A stretch of DNA of 64,000 bases from Ophiura sarsii. Lineage: Eukaryota > Echinodermata > Ophiuroidea > Amphilepidida > Ophiuridae. Every line of letters begins with the position of its first letter. The stretch's first letter is position 1. The translations under genes were made by a program, and so were the position numbers. The notes under the pieces were generated by a model that made no database searches, was not told the DNA's origin, and saw nothing but the letters and a program-made list of their open reading frames with translations. This document shows positions 45,801 through 53,739 of this stretch, in pieces. The stretch covers positions 33,263,150-33,327,149 of the forward strand of contig CM069452.1 of assembly GCA_035610835.1 (NCBI GenBank), written 5' to 3'.

Positions 45801-48800
45801 TTAGAAATCTGCGAAATTGTCATGCCATTTACGACAACATTTTTACAAGATTGTTTTGATTTTTTAAGCAGTTTGAACGCGGAAAAAAAAAAAAAAGCCC
45901 ACCCGACCCAACCTGAGAGGTCTGTTGGCCCGTAGAACAGGGGTTCTTTTATGTTGTCGCCTTATATATCAAGTTCTGTCTGATTTTGTGAGACTAAGTC
46001 CCAATACATACCTGACTGTGTTGATGTTAAACGTGACCATACACCTGGATCCTTCTTCTGTAATGTGAAGACAACGGTCCCACCTCCGACTTGTGCATTG
46101 CTTTTGGTATCGTCCACGGGCTGGTACAGGACAACTTCAAATAGGTAGGGAGGATAATTGACCTACAATTAGAAAAACAAAAATTGACTTTGAAGGAGGA
46201 CTAGTCTATTACTTGACTGTACATCATAATGAGGGTTTAGTGCAACAAAGGGCTATCTGCATTTTTGGCCAAAATGAGATTTTGGTATCAAAATGATCCG
46301 CACAAGATCAGGAACCTTATTATGAGAAAATAGTAAATTCACCAAAAATCAAAAAGGTTTGAATAGCATTTCTTTTAACTTGTCAAAACCAATAGGTGAC
46401 AATGGTTAGTACAAATCTTTAATTAACTTTTTCTCAAAATGACTGAAATGCAGAGAGCCCTATTGCACTAACTAAACCCTCGATAAGTCAAATAGTAAAA
46501 ACATGCATGCAGGAAAACAGCCCTTAGAGCCTAACCTGGGACAGGGATATTGCACTTTTTAAAAGCACTAAAAGTGCTGCCTGATTTTGGAAAAGTGCTT
46601 TTTGGAGCAAAAGGTGCGTTTTAAGGTAAAAGGTGCTTTTTTCACACAAAAATATGCCATATGCGTTAAAAACAAACTCCAAAGCGCAGCCATGTTGCAC
46701 GTTTACCTGTTTCTTATTTCATTGTCAAAACCATCATTTTCTCATTCAAAACTAAATTCTAACTGCACAAAGTGTAGAATAAACGCACTTCCACGGTTAT
46801 ATGCAACTTGATGATTTATTGTTAAATGAACATTGTTAAACTTTTAAAAAAATGTGCTTATTTTTTGTAACAAATGACATTCTTTTATATTGGTTAAACA
46901 GTTTTATACTGTATACATGTATATTGCCGTGAGGTTTAAAATTAAAATTGCAGAAAATGTGCTTTTTCATCTGAAATTCCAGAGAAATCTTGACTTTTTA
47001 ACAGATTACTGTATAGCCTAAGTCAATATTTTCGCAAGATATTTTCACAAAAATGGTCATAACAGGCATTTCGCGATTTTTTAGTTTCGCGATTTTCAAC
47101 ATTGTGAACAAAACGGTATTCATTTATGAATTTTCGGGACATTATATTTTCGCGGTTGAGGATTGATTCGCGAAAATACAAACCTCGCGAAAATGTCTAG
47201 TTTACAGTACCAGCATTGCATACTCTCTATAGAGGGCGACATTTTTTTGGAAAAAAGTTGACCAAAATATGTAGAAAGCTCCATGTTTACCTCTTTTAAA
47301 TCCAGCGATTTAGTACGAAGTGGGCGGGGACAGGCGCGTACGCAGGATTTTTCAAAGGGGGGTGTTTTAGAAATATTGCTATAATTATTTCACTATCCAT
47401 GCCTGCGTGTCCCGGGGAGTTCGAGGTGGTATCCCCCCTCGACGCCAGAAGTTTTTTGAAATTCACGGTTGAAAAGAACGCATTTCCTTGCATATTTTTG
47501 AACACTTATTGCAGGTTTTTTCTTAGTTCAACGTTGCAATTTCTCACCAGTAACTCATGTGTTAACACCAAATCTTAATACTTAAGACTGAGTTCAACCC
47601 TAAAACATCATTATATAGGCCTACAGAACTTAATCTGCAGGCATTGGTTTTACCGGCGATCTCATTGGTTCAATGTGTGTCACATGGCACGGCAGTGTTG
47701 AAGCTAGGTTATTCATATTGGGGGGTGGCGAGAAATGAAAATGACCCGACAAGATTTTGTGCGTGAAGAAAAAAATTCTCGAGTTTACACCTATTTTTTG
47801 CCCGATTTAGCTACATTTTGACTCTAAACAAGCTTGTACCAAAGAATATTGCATTTTGGGAAGACATATGCGCGCGTAGCGCGCGAACAAATTTCATCTG
47901 TGTACTTTGACCATGATTCCTTTTTTTTTTCCTTTTCATTTGTGCTATGATTGAGGTACATTTCTGCTTCTAAACAAGCTCCTACTCCCAAACTATTCCA
48001 TTTTTGAGACATATCCGCGCGTAGCGCGCGAATTCTTTTCGTTTCATAATTCCATGATTCCTCTTGTCAAATGAACGGACAATGCCAATCTCAACCGACA
48101 TACAGTCAATATTGGAGGGGCAACCCCCCCCCCCATGACCCCCCTCTGGTTACGCCACTGCCTCTCCCCCTGTCTCCGTTGTCCGGGCCCCGCTCTTCCT
48201 TTCTCTTCTTCCTTCTCCTTTCCCTTCTCTTTTCCTCTCCTTTCCCTTATATTTTTCCTCTCCTTTCCCCTCCCTCTCCTTTCCCCTTTTTATTTTTTAG
48301 GACAGACCCAAGGGGGGGGGGGGGGGGGGTTCACACCCAAAACACCCCCTGCGTACGCGCCTGGGCGGGGATGTATTCACTGATGTCTAAATAACCCCAC
48401 ACAAGCAACTAGACATCATGAATGAAAGGGGCTTTTTTACCTAAAAAATGGTTTAATTTAAATGTGCATGACTTGCCCAGCAGTTTGATTGAGTTTTCAC
48501 TCAGCATAGCCTAGGACTAGGACTAGGAGGCAAACTACTTTTGGTTATAACTTTTTTATTATTCAGCCTGCAGACTAGTCCTTTGGTACAGTCATCGGAG
48601 ATGACTGTACTTAATAGGGCGATTCAGTGTTACGGAAGCAGGCCTATATTTATTGATTTAGGCCTTACCTTAAAATCGTTCTTTTGTGTTACAATTTACA
48701 TTTGTAGTTCCCAAAATTGTCCTTACTTGTTCCTGTGGTTGTTCCGTAGTGACTAGGCTTGTGATTCGTATTCGTGATAGTGGTGAATGATGAAATTATC

Positions 48801-49945
48801 GGCGAAAATGTCGCCGCGAAATTACAGTCTAGACTCCAAAATCTATGTTGTCAATGACCTATATCCGGCGGATACCCAGGTGATTTATGGGTAAATATTA
48901 TCATTCAACTAGCCTGTATCTGTCGCCCCCTGCATCATCGGCAACATGCGTTATCTTTTGCGCACATCGTCCATGCGCCATGTTTGGAGACAGAAGGATA
49001 GATTCTAGTGCACTGCATGCTGTATTTAGCAGTCAAATGCTGCATTCTGGGTAATTACGGGTCAAATCGCAATTTGTTCATAAATTATTTGAATCTCATT
49101 TTAAACAGCTTGGTGCTAAGCATAGATGAAAGGAACCGACAATTTGGAACCCGGTAGAATATATTTTACGGAATAAATCGTATTGGAAACTGGAAACCAA
49201 TGCTTAGCACCAAGCTGCCGAAAGCTGGATTCAAATTATTTTAGGCCGCTAATTTAGGGTTTCGTTTTAAAGTACATTTTTCTCTCTCTTTTTCACGCCA
49301 GTGAGTGCATTCAATTCACCATCATCATAGCTGAGTTATTAAAGAACAAGATGACAGAGTAACCATCCGCGACTGGAATAGGCTACCCTTAGACATCACT
49401 ACGCGACCGACCCTTGATAGTTTCAAGGCTGCCCTCACAAATTAAAACTCGACTACACCCCACGGCATCATGGAGCTTTACTAGTTCTGTCGCCGTGTAA
49501 CCAGTGATGATGATGATGAGGTAAGTCAAATATCAGTATTTAGTCTAAATTTTGACATTTAGTTTTTAGTAAATGCACTAAATTGATTTACATTGACGTA
49601 CACGTAGCGTAGCGCCAGCGGTTCCGATACACTGATCGGTCTGAATAATGGCCGTCTTCGAAGCGAAGACGGCCATGAAAGGACTACCTGCAGACAAGGT
49701 TGAACCATCATTTGTTATTGTAAAGTACTTTGTTTCCATGTAGGCCTAATTCATTTTCAAAGAGAAAATTTTATTTTCAAAGACTTCCGAATTTTGACAC
49801 TCCTTCACATTCACTCACTCACTTTTAAATATTCGTCGGTAGAGAAAATGTCAGCTTTACTATTTTTAACACCTTTCAGCGGGACAGTAACATGGACCGT
49901 ATGCTCTGTCTCATCCCATGAATAATCTTTTACTGTGATCGGCAT
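27724..49945 (-). CDS. DNAAF4: Dynein axonemal assembly factor 4 (DNAAF4/DYX1C1), 11 coding exons, complete
   Basis: Cytoplasmic co-chaperone needed to preassemble axonemal dynein arms; the family works with HSP90/HSP70 and other DNAAFs. Joining 11 exons gives 411 residues (human about 420). Order: CS/p23-like domain (about 3-90), charged helical region (about 95-185), a conserved linker with [19 protein letters not shown] (about 228-246), then three TPRs (about 286-400) and the end RIRNVIQG. All introns are GT-AG and phases agree throughout. The start [10 protein letters not shown] aligns with the family's N-terminus; an in-frame upstream ATG at 50003-50005 would add 20 residues and is less likely. 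Introns are 293-6530 bp and full of mobile DNA; exons are intact, so the gene looks functional. It is divergent from STOML2 (276 bp between ATGs). I see no AATAAA in the first 400 bp after the stop. Confidence 0.96.
27941..32481. mobile_element. 4.5-kb inverted-repeat element in DNAAF4 intron 10
   Basis: GGTCATGTTTTTTATACTGG(GTAC) at 27941-27964 is repeated exactly inverted at 32458-32481. CTAA flanks it directly on both sides (27937-27940, 32482-32485), a possible 4-bp target duplication. CACCCT(G)TA words recur near the inner ends (28983, 29153, 32105, 32274, 32294). No DNA transposase frame is seen; the middle is occupied by the LINE at 29215. It is either a non-autonomous DNA element with a nested LINE or two diverged MITEs. 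Confidence 0.55.
29215..32018 (+). mobile_element. CR1/Jockey-group LINE, long intact ORF2, 5' truncated
   Basis: One frame of 858 codons (29215-31788) encodes the end of an apurinic-type endonuclease (SSIYRPPDC about residue 22, LGDFNLDQA about 55, GLSDHSL about 119) and a reverse transcriptase: [20 protein letters not shown] (about 408), [14 protein letters not shown] (about 495), [13 protein letters not shown] (about 551; the usual Gly before PLLF is Glu) and MYADDTS (about 582), then a thumb/C-terminal region. The first part of the endonuclease is missing, so the Met at 29215 is probably not the original start. A 3' UTR follows and ends in (AAT)n at 31999-32015. It lies antisense to DNAAF4 in intron 10. 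The uninterrupted frame points to a fairly recent insertion. Confidence 0.9.
32667..32772 (-). CDS. DNAAF4: DNAAF4 exon 10
   Basis: CTTTTCAG acceptor; [20 protein letters not shown] then [15 protein letters not shown]; donor GAAG|GTAATT. TPR2-TPR3 junction. Confidence 0.95.
33284..33356 (-). CDS. DNAAF4: DNAAF4 exon 9
   Basis: TTTGCAG acceptor; [20 protein letters not shown] then EDSSK; donor AAG|GTACGG. TPR2 core (NRAACHLKL identical to vertebrates). Confidence 0.95.
33650..33730 (-). CDS. DNAAF4: DNAAF4 exon 8
   Basis: TTTTACAG acceptor; [20 protein letters not shown] then RLNSKLP; donor TC|GTATCC, a weaker consensus, but phase and homology agree. TPR1. Confidence 0.92.
33911..34131. mobile_element. 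Short interspersed element, copy 2 of 3
   Basis: Shares with 45304-45525 the order ATTGGCAAGAAATAT, TTCTATCTCTC, AAGTAATC, GCGTAYG, a CATGCGYGC block, TTTGCTGCTGTAAA and the end CACTAATTTGAAACTAATT. It lies in DNAAF4 intron 7. Confidence 0.6.
34823..35201. mobile_element. Foldback element, arms about 165 bp
   Basis: ATGAAAGAATTGGAATTTTC at the left end and GAAAATTCCAATTCTTTCAT at the right are inverted; pairing continues, with few mismatches, to GTATGCATGACT (left, ending about 34982) and AGTCATGCATAC (right, from about 35047). The spacer is about 65 bp and contains CCCCGCCCCC. Each arm carries GGTTGTTTCTTCAGGAATGA or its complement. It lies in DNAAF4 intron 7. Confidence 0.85.
35289..35389 (-). 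CDS. DNAAF4: DNAAF4 exon 7
   Basis: TTATGTAG acceptor; [20 protein letters not shown] then [13 protein letters not shown]; donor GA|GTAAGT (phase 2). Leads into TPR1. Confidence 0.95.
35400..35712. mobile_element. Inverted-repeat element (TTAGGCC type)
   Basis: TAAGGCCAAAAAAAAAAATG and the following TTATGTTGTCCTC pair with GAGGACAACATAACAAATTT near the right end, which closes with GGGGGGCCTAA. It lies in DNAAF4 intron 6, 10 bp upstream (transcript sense) of exon 7, so close to its acceptor tract. Confidence 0.65.
35924..37115. mobile_element. Inverted-repeat element (outer) with TTGCAAAAGGGC ends
   Basis: ATATGAAGAG...TTGCAAAAGGGC at the left pairs with GCCCTTTTGCAA...CTCTTCATAT at the right. 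Further TTGCAAAAGGGCC words inside (36123, 36167 inverted, 36873) show a compound structure. It hosts the element at 36343-36849. DNAAF4 intron 6. Confidence 0.55.
36343..36849. mobile_element. Nested MITE with 33-bp ends
   Basis: AGGCTAATGAAATATGATTC at the left and GAATCATATTTCATTAGCCT at the right are exact inverted ends; pairing continues through CCAGTTTCCCGTTT. It is nested in the element at 35924-37115. Confidence 0.8.
37949..38706. repeat. GCGATATCGC-rich repeat, probably a diverged MITE
   Basis: GTCGCGATATCGCTG and CACGATATCGATAATATCGT near 37950-37993 resemble, inverted, CGCGATATCGCCCAGCGTTA and the preceding ATTATCGCG words near 38660-38700. Outer ends are not clearly paired and no target duplication is seen. 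Confidence 0.4.
40862..41551. mobile_element. Candidate hAT-like element around a nested MITE
   Basis: CAGGGTTGT at the left (40864) and ACAACCCTG at the right (41541-41549) are inverted, with a GCCAAATTTAGTGCC/GGCATAGC interior. I find no exact 8-bp duplication, so the call is tentative. It contains the element at 40919-41294 and a poly-G stretch. DNAAF4 intron 6. Confidence 0.4.
40919..41294. mobile_element. Inverted-repeat element (TTAGGCC type)
   Basis: TAAGGCCAAAAAAAAAAAAA then TGTTATATTGGCGTAAC pairs with GTTACGCCAATGTAACAAAA and the end TTTGGCCTAA. The interior has long T runs and GGGTCGGTCGG/GGGTCGGGCG. Same family as 14073-14259. Confidence 0.75.
41920..42056 (-). CDS. DNAAF4: DNAAF4 exon 6
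   Basis: CATTTTAG acceptor; [20 protein letters not shown] then [16 protein letters not shown]; donor GAA|GTAAGC. The most conserved linker block of the family. Confidence 0.95.
42371..42490. repeat. 120-bp hairpin
   Basis: AGATACCTTTTTCAAGCCAT then TGTTGTCGAG pairs with CTCGACAACAATGACCCGAA and ACAGGTATCT. DNAAF4 intron 5. It could be a small MITE. Confidence 0.7.
43093..43155 (-). CDS. DNAAF4: DNAAF4 exon 5
   Basis: A 63-bp exon coding [21 protein letters not shown]; acceptor ATCCTCAG, donor ACTG|GTAAAG. IFTEK is conserved in vertebrates. Phase 1 on both sides, so skipping it would keep the frame. Confidence 0.9.
43773..43926 (-). CDS. DNAAF4: DNAAF4 exon 4
   Basis: CATGTAG acceptor; [20 protein letters not shown] then [15 protein letters not shown]; donor ACTG|GTATGT. 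The IED-KE-ER-KA-LE-WK spacing matches the vertebrate protein. Confidence 0.95.
44104..44339. mobile_element. Short MITE, ends TCGAGGGCT/AGCCCTCGA
   Basis: TCGAGGGCTCAGAACCACAA and then GGCCTTATCTCCATTTA pair with TAAATGGAGATGAGGCC and the CAGAGCCCTCGA end. DNAAF4 intron 3. Confidence 0.75.
45047..45180 (-). CDS. DNAAF4: DNAAF4 exon 3
   Basis: CCTTTCAG acceptor; reads [20 protein letters not shown] and on to RYALQEQMR; donor AGG|GTAGGT in phase 0. Start of the charged helical region. Confidence 0.95.
45304..45525. mobile_element. Short interspersed element, copy 3 of 3
   Basis: TCCAAATTGGCGAGAAATAT, TTTATCTCTCAGCGCG, AAGTAATCCAAGCGTACG, CATGCGTGCCCACG, TTTGCTGCTTTAA and CATACGAAATTAG follow the order seen at 33911-34131. 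DNAAF4 intron 2. Confidence 0.55.
45768..45944. mobile_element. Short inverted-repeat element with GGGTCGG tracts
   Basis: CCCTGTCTTCTACGGGCC pairs with GGCCCGTAGAACAGGGG; CGACCGACCC and CACCCGACCC are inside. DNAAF4 intron 2. Confidence 0.6.
46012..46162 (-). CDS. DNAAF4: DNAAF4 exon 2
   Basis: AATTGTAG|GTC opens [20 protein letters not shown] and the exon goes on to [15 protein letters not shown]; donor CAG|GTATGT, carrying one base. It completes the CS domain. Confidence 0.95.
46231..46481. mobile_element. Short MITE, ends GAGGGTTTAGTGCAACAAAG
   Basis: GAGGGTTTAGTGCAACAAAG (46231) pairs with TATTGCACTAACTAAACCCTC (ending 46481). Inner words (AAAATGAGATTTTGGTATC...) resemble those of the element at 44104. 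DNAAF4 intron 1. Confidence 0.75.
47331..48363. mobile_element. hAT-type non-autonomous element with 8-bp target duplication
   Basis: CAGGCGCGTACGCAGG starts it and CCTGCGTACGCGCCTG ends it, a perfect 16-bp inverted repeat. GGCGGGGA flanks it on both sides (47323-47330, 48364-48371). The interior (1033 bp total) has a duplicated segment with GCGCGCGTAGCGCGCG (47870) and CGCGCGTAGCGCGCG (48016), a pyrimidine tract (48180-48295) and poly-G. No transposase. DNAAF4 intron 1. Confidence 0.9.
49082..49241. mobile_element. 160-bp MITE
   Basis: CAGCTTGGTGCTAAGCAT (49106) pairs exactly with ATGCTTAGCACCAAGCTG (49199), and the outer AAATTATTTGAATC pairs with GATTCAAATTATTT imperfectly. DNAAF4 intron 1. 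Confidence 0.75.
49647..49675. repeat. Short perfect hairpin in DNAAF4 intron 1
   Basis: ATGGCCGTCTTCG and CGAAGACGGCCAT are separated by 3 bp, about 150 bp from the exon 1 donor. Confidence 0.85.
49823..49945 (-). CDS. DNAAF4: DNAAF4 exon 1
   Basis: Codes for residues 1-41, starting [19 protein letters not shown] and ending DEYLK|GTGAGT. It is the first half of the CS domain. Phase 0 at the donor. Confidence 0.95.
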
Positions 49946-50221
49946 GTTGATTCCTGGTGAAATCAGATAATAAATTGCATCAGAAATGTCACGCAGCATA
50001 CACACAGAAAATGAATCAGAAGACTAATTTATATCACGTGATATATCGTAAGCCAATGAAATAAGTTGTTACAAAGCAGTAGCCAATAGGAAAATCTGTC
50101 TCATATCCGTCGGTTCCATTTTGTTTTACACGGCTGAGTGATTGCCCGTGTTACAAAATACTCGTATACATTTCTTCTTCACTAATACGATATTGATACT
50201 TAAGAATTAATATTATACAAC
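49946..50221. promoter_or_regulatory. Probable bidirectional promoter between DNAAF4 and STOML2
   Basis: 276 bp separate the two start codons, so both transcription starts must lie here or inside short 5' UTRs. Visible elements: ATATCACGTGATAT (50031-50044, E-box palindrome) and two CCAAT boxes (50053-50057, 50083-50087), 30 bp apart in the same orientation. No TATA box at a sensible distance for either gene. I see no convincing RFX X-box, which might be expected for a ciliary gene. Confidence 0.7.
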
Positions 50222-50257
50222 ATGCTTTCATCTGTTCGGACTTTGCGTATAGCTGAG
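50222..50257 (+). CDS. STOML2: STOML2 exon 1 (start of mitochondrial presequence)
   Basis: ATG at 50222 opens MLSSVRTLRIAE, then GAG|GTAAGG. The exon is 12 codons in phase 0 and joins the phase-0 exon at 61900. The combined N-terminus (MLSSVRTLRIAEGFLSRSGP and on through a further Arg/Ser-rich stretch, no acidic residue but the junction Glu) has the amphipathic basic character of a mitochondrial targeting peptide, as expected for the family. It was identified by splice consensus, phase, and the divergent position 276 bp from DNAAF4. Confidence 0.75.
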
Positions 50258-50360
50258 GTAAGGCGTTTTGTGCTAACTTATTTAATTACGGGAGGAAAGA
50301 TATATTTGTCTAAATGAGTGTGTCAAGTCTTCCGAATTCTGAACCTTTTTGGATAAGCTT

Positions 50361-51907
50361 ACATTCTGGATCTGGATCTGGATCTGGATTTGTTTATACT
50401 CCAATAAAGCAGGTTACTGCATCGCATTAGAGTTGAGGTGACTTGACTTATTGGTGACTGGGTTGTGAGTGGGTTGTGGTTGTGTTGACAATCAGACAAT
50501 GTCCCATGTTGGTACCACAACAAAGGTATTTGTTGAGTTCCGATTTGAAGGACGTGAGTTTATTGCAGTCTAAAATGTTGTGAGGTAGGTCGTTCCATGC
50601 TTTTGTTGTCCAAGGGAAGAAGCTGAGGCCATAGGTCCGCGTTCTGGTAAATTGTCGTTGATAGGATTGTGTGTGAGTCTTTTTAGAAGTCGTTGGGGCT
50701 AGTGAGGTGGTCTTGCCAATCTATGTCAACAAGGGAGTGACTAATTTTGTACATCATAATTAATTGTATCATGGCGCGTTTGGTTTCGAGGCTGGTCCAC
50801 TTTAGCTCGCTTAGCATGGCTGTGACGCTGGATTCTCTTGAATAGTCGTTCATGCACATTCTTGCAGCGGATCTTTGAATCATATCGAGGCGATGGTCGT
50901 CTTGTTTAGTGATGGGATGCCATGCAGCCGATCCATATCCCAACTTTGGTTGGACTAGGGCCAAGTACTGTATTGATTTTATATCCTGGGAGCAAGATTT
51001 GAAATTCCTGCGGATAACCCCTAGAACCCTTTTGCAGCTGTTTGTTATCTCGTGTATGTGTTTGCTCCATTTCATATCAGTACTGAAAGAGTGAAAGTAA
51101 TACCAAGGTATGGGTGTGACTCCACAGCACTGAGAGTGTTACCACAAAGATTATATGATGTTAATGTTGGGAGTTTTTTGTTTGTAAAGTGCATAATAAA
51201 GCACTTGTTTGTGTTAAATGACATTTGCCACGAAGAGCCCCATTTGCTAAGGGCATTCAGGTCTTCCTGGAATTTAATTTTGTCATCATCCCCGTCAATC
51301 TCTCTGTAAGCAAGGGCGTCATCGGCGAAAAGGCGAGATTTTGTCTTGTTGGAAATACAGGTTGGCATGTCGTTTATGTAAACCAAGAAGCAGAGTGGAC
51401 CAACAACCGTGCCCTGTGGTACACTTGAGGTGACATCAAGGGTGGATGACATATTTCCATCAAGAACAACACGTTGCTTACGATTTGTGAGGAATGTTTT
51501 CAACCATTCAAGAATGTGTCCTGTAAATCTGTAATGCCATAATGCTTAAGTTTGAGCAAAAGGCGGGTATGAGAAACTTTGTCAAATGCTTTGGAAAAGT
51601 TGAGAAGGACGGCATCCACCTGTTTGTTGTTATCCAGGGATTTTGTGAGATCTGATGTTGTCAATACTAACTGAGTGTCGCATCCTCTTCTCTTCCTAAA
51701 GCCATGTTGAGCATCATGGAGAATATTATACTTATCCAAATGATCCATGATGTGGCTGGCTAAAACATGTTCCATGAGTTTGCAACATATTGAAGTAAGT
51801 GAAATTGGTCTGTAATTATTTGGTAAGCTTTTGTTGCCTTTCTTGTGGATGGGTGAGATGTGTGACATTAGCCAATCTGAAGGGAGGTCACCCAGCAATT
51901 TCAGTGA
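50361..51907 (-). mobile_element. Jockey/CR1-group LINE remnant, 5' truncated
   Basis: On the minus strand three frames follow each other (51898-51500, 51503-51072, 51075-50683), then a C-terminal piece (TYGLSFFPWTTKAWNDLPHN, about 50630-50570). RT motifs: LPSDWLMSHISPIHKKG, RPISLTSICC, NFSKAFDKVSH, SVPQGTVVGPLCFLVYINDM and FADDALAY. Two frameshifts and Asn in place of the catalytic Asp of motif A (LNFSKAFD for LDFSKAFD) make it dead. It ends in an (AGATCC)n microsatellite at 50366-50390, a LINE-type tail. It lies antisense in STOML2 intron 1. Confidence 0.88.
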
Positions 51908-52072
51908 CCCGTACGTAAGCGTCTATGACGCTTGGCTTTTGAATTTGACGCTTGACTTTAAACCCCAAGGGTATTTTCGACGCACCACTTTTCATTTCCC
52001 ACGGTCCTTAAAAGTCAGATCTTATGAGCCACCATTTAAAACCAGTCACCAAAATTCAACTGTTGATCACAC

Positions 52073-52845
52073 CATGGACTTATTAGAAAGGACTAGGCAG
52101 GCCTCCCTTTCCTATTATACCATGGTTGTTCACCATCATTAACTTGTCCATTGTTATGTAGAGCAAATCAATATTGATGGCCATCCTCTGAAAAAAGGTC
52201 ACACACACATAAAGTCTATGCACACACAAAGTTTTTGCCAAAACTCATCACCCCAGTTCATTCTGCTAAATAATTCAGAAGGTCGCAAATGGTCGCAATA
52301 CACATGACCTACACCAAACAAAAGCTGAGAGGATTAGCTAACTAATACAGGGGTTCTTTTTGAGGGGTAACATACGGAACAGTAAGTAAATTAAAGTTTA
52401 AAAAAGTTAAAACAATACACAATGTTATGGTATAAAACATCACAATATACTTGGTTATAACTACCACAAATCTTGGAATAATGTGGATATATTGGTATCG
52501 ATAGAAAGCTTGAAGGGTTGGCAAGAGAAATATCTGAAGTTCATGTATGTAGTAGCGATGAGTAACGAAATACGGCCACTGATAGCAATTTTCATGAATC
52601 TTCATCCCTACAATAAAATGGACAAGTCCACATCTCTTCTGGGCAGTGAGCAGTCATTACATAAACGAACAAAAGAGTTTTCACACCTCTGTGGTAACGA
52701 CCATGGTTTACAATAGATCATTGAGGATTTCGATTTCTAAAGAGGTCAAGTAGTATTCTTTTGTTGATGGTGGATGTTTACAATAGGACTAACTGTTATA
52801 TTTATGAGAAATTAATACTGCCTAGTCCTTTCTAATAAGTCCATG
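52073..52845. mobile_element. 773-bp element with 28-bp inverted ends
   Basis: CATGGACTTATTAGAAAGGA(CTAGGCAG) at 52073-52100 is exactly inverted at 52818-52845. ATCACAC flanks both ends (52066-52072, 52846-52852), a likely 7-bp target duplication. Partly palindromic interior, no coding sequence. Confidence 0.85.
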
Positions 52846-53739
52846 ATCACACACACGACCGCAGCGCCATTGGTGGTTCACACATCGCATTTTCGCCAAT
52901 CTCAAGTTGATCGATCCAGTCATCAAAAAATACCACCCACGCACGGTATTACAATAAAATGTACATCAAGGGCCACTTGATAGTGAAAGCTATTGAACAA
53001 TGTTGAATAAATACTTAAAGAGGGTTAATTGGTTGACAATAAATCATAAGACCCCATTGTCTGTTTTGGTCCACTGCTCTCAAGTACCCTCCCTCCTAGG
53101 ACTTTTCCCTGCGGGATGTCCTCTCACCAGGATTTGTATTGTGTTCCGGTATTGTGTTCATTCATCCCGTCAAAACAATGGTCAATGAGTTTCCTGGTGA
53201 GCTGTGCATATAATCGTTGAATGTTTAAATGTTATTGATGTAAATAAAAGATGAAAGGATTCGTTGTAAATAGTTTCTTTCGGAATAATTATATCCTGTC
53301 ACAGTAACCCTGGTTTGTTTTGGCGTGTCTTTGTGAATTAAATAATTAATATAGGCCTATACACCCCTATAGTATTAAATCGAAGAGTCCAAGGTTGTGT
53401 CAAAGGGCGACATTCTAAATTGATGGTTTGCCATGTGGCGCAGCTATCGATATTGCTTTATTTAACTTTTAAATGTCCGCAAAGTTTACTTGCTGATATA
53501 AAATGAAACACCCTAAAAAGTAAAAGTTATTGTTGTTCGGAAAAGTAATCTACCTTGATTTCCTCCCTATCATGCAATAGATGGATCCTAAACATAACAC
53601 ATCTATTTATAGCGTGGGAAACTGAACTTGCCAGCAAGACATGTTAAAACCTGTTCAAAGATTTGTTGGTGACCTGTATTGGAGGCGGGACTAGCTCATT
53701 AATATAACCAATAAGAGAATAGCCAGTGATTTCAGTGAT

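Noticed and set aside
48071..48394. Ser/Pro/Phe-rich open frames
   Set aside because: They come from the polypyrimidine and poly-G tracts inside the hAT-type element at 47331-48363.
50031..50120. RFX X-box in the DNAAF4/STOML2 promoter
   Set aside because: GTTGTTACAAAGCAG and similar words do not fit the two half-sites of the X-box consensus.
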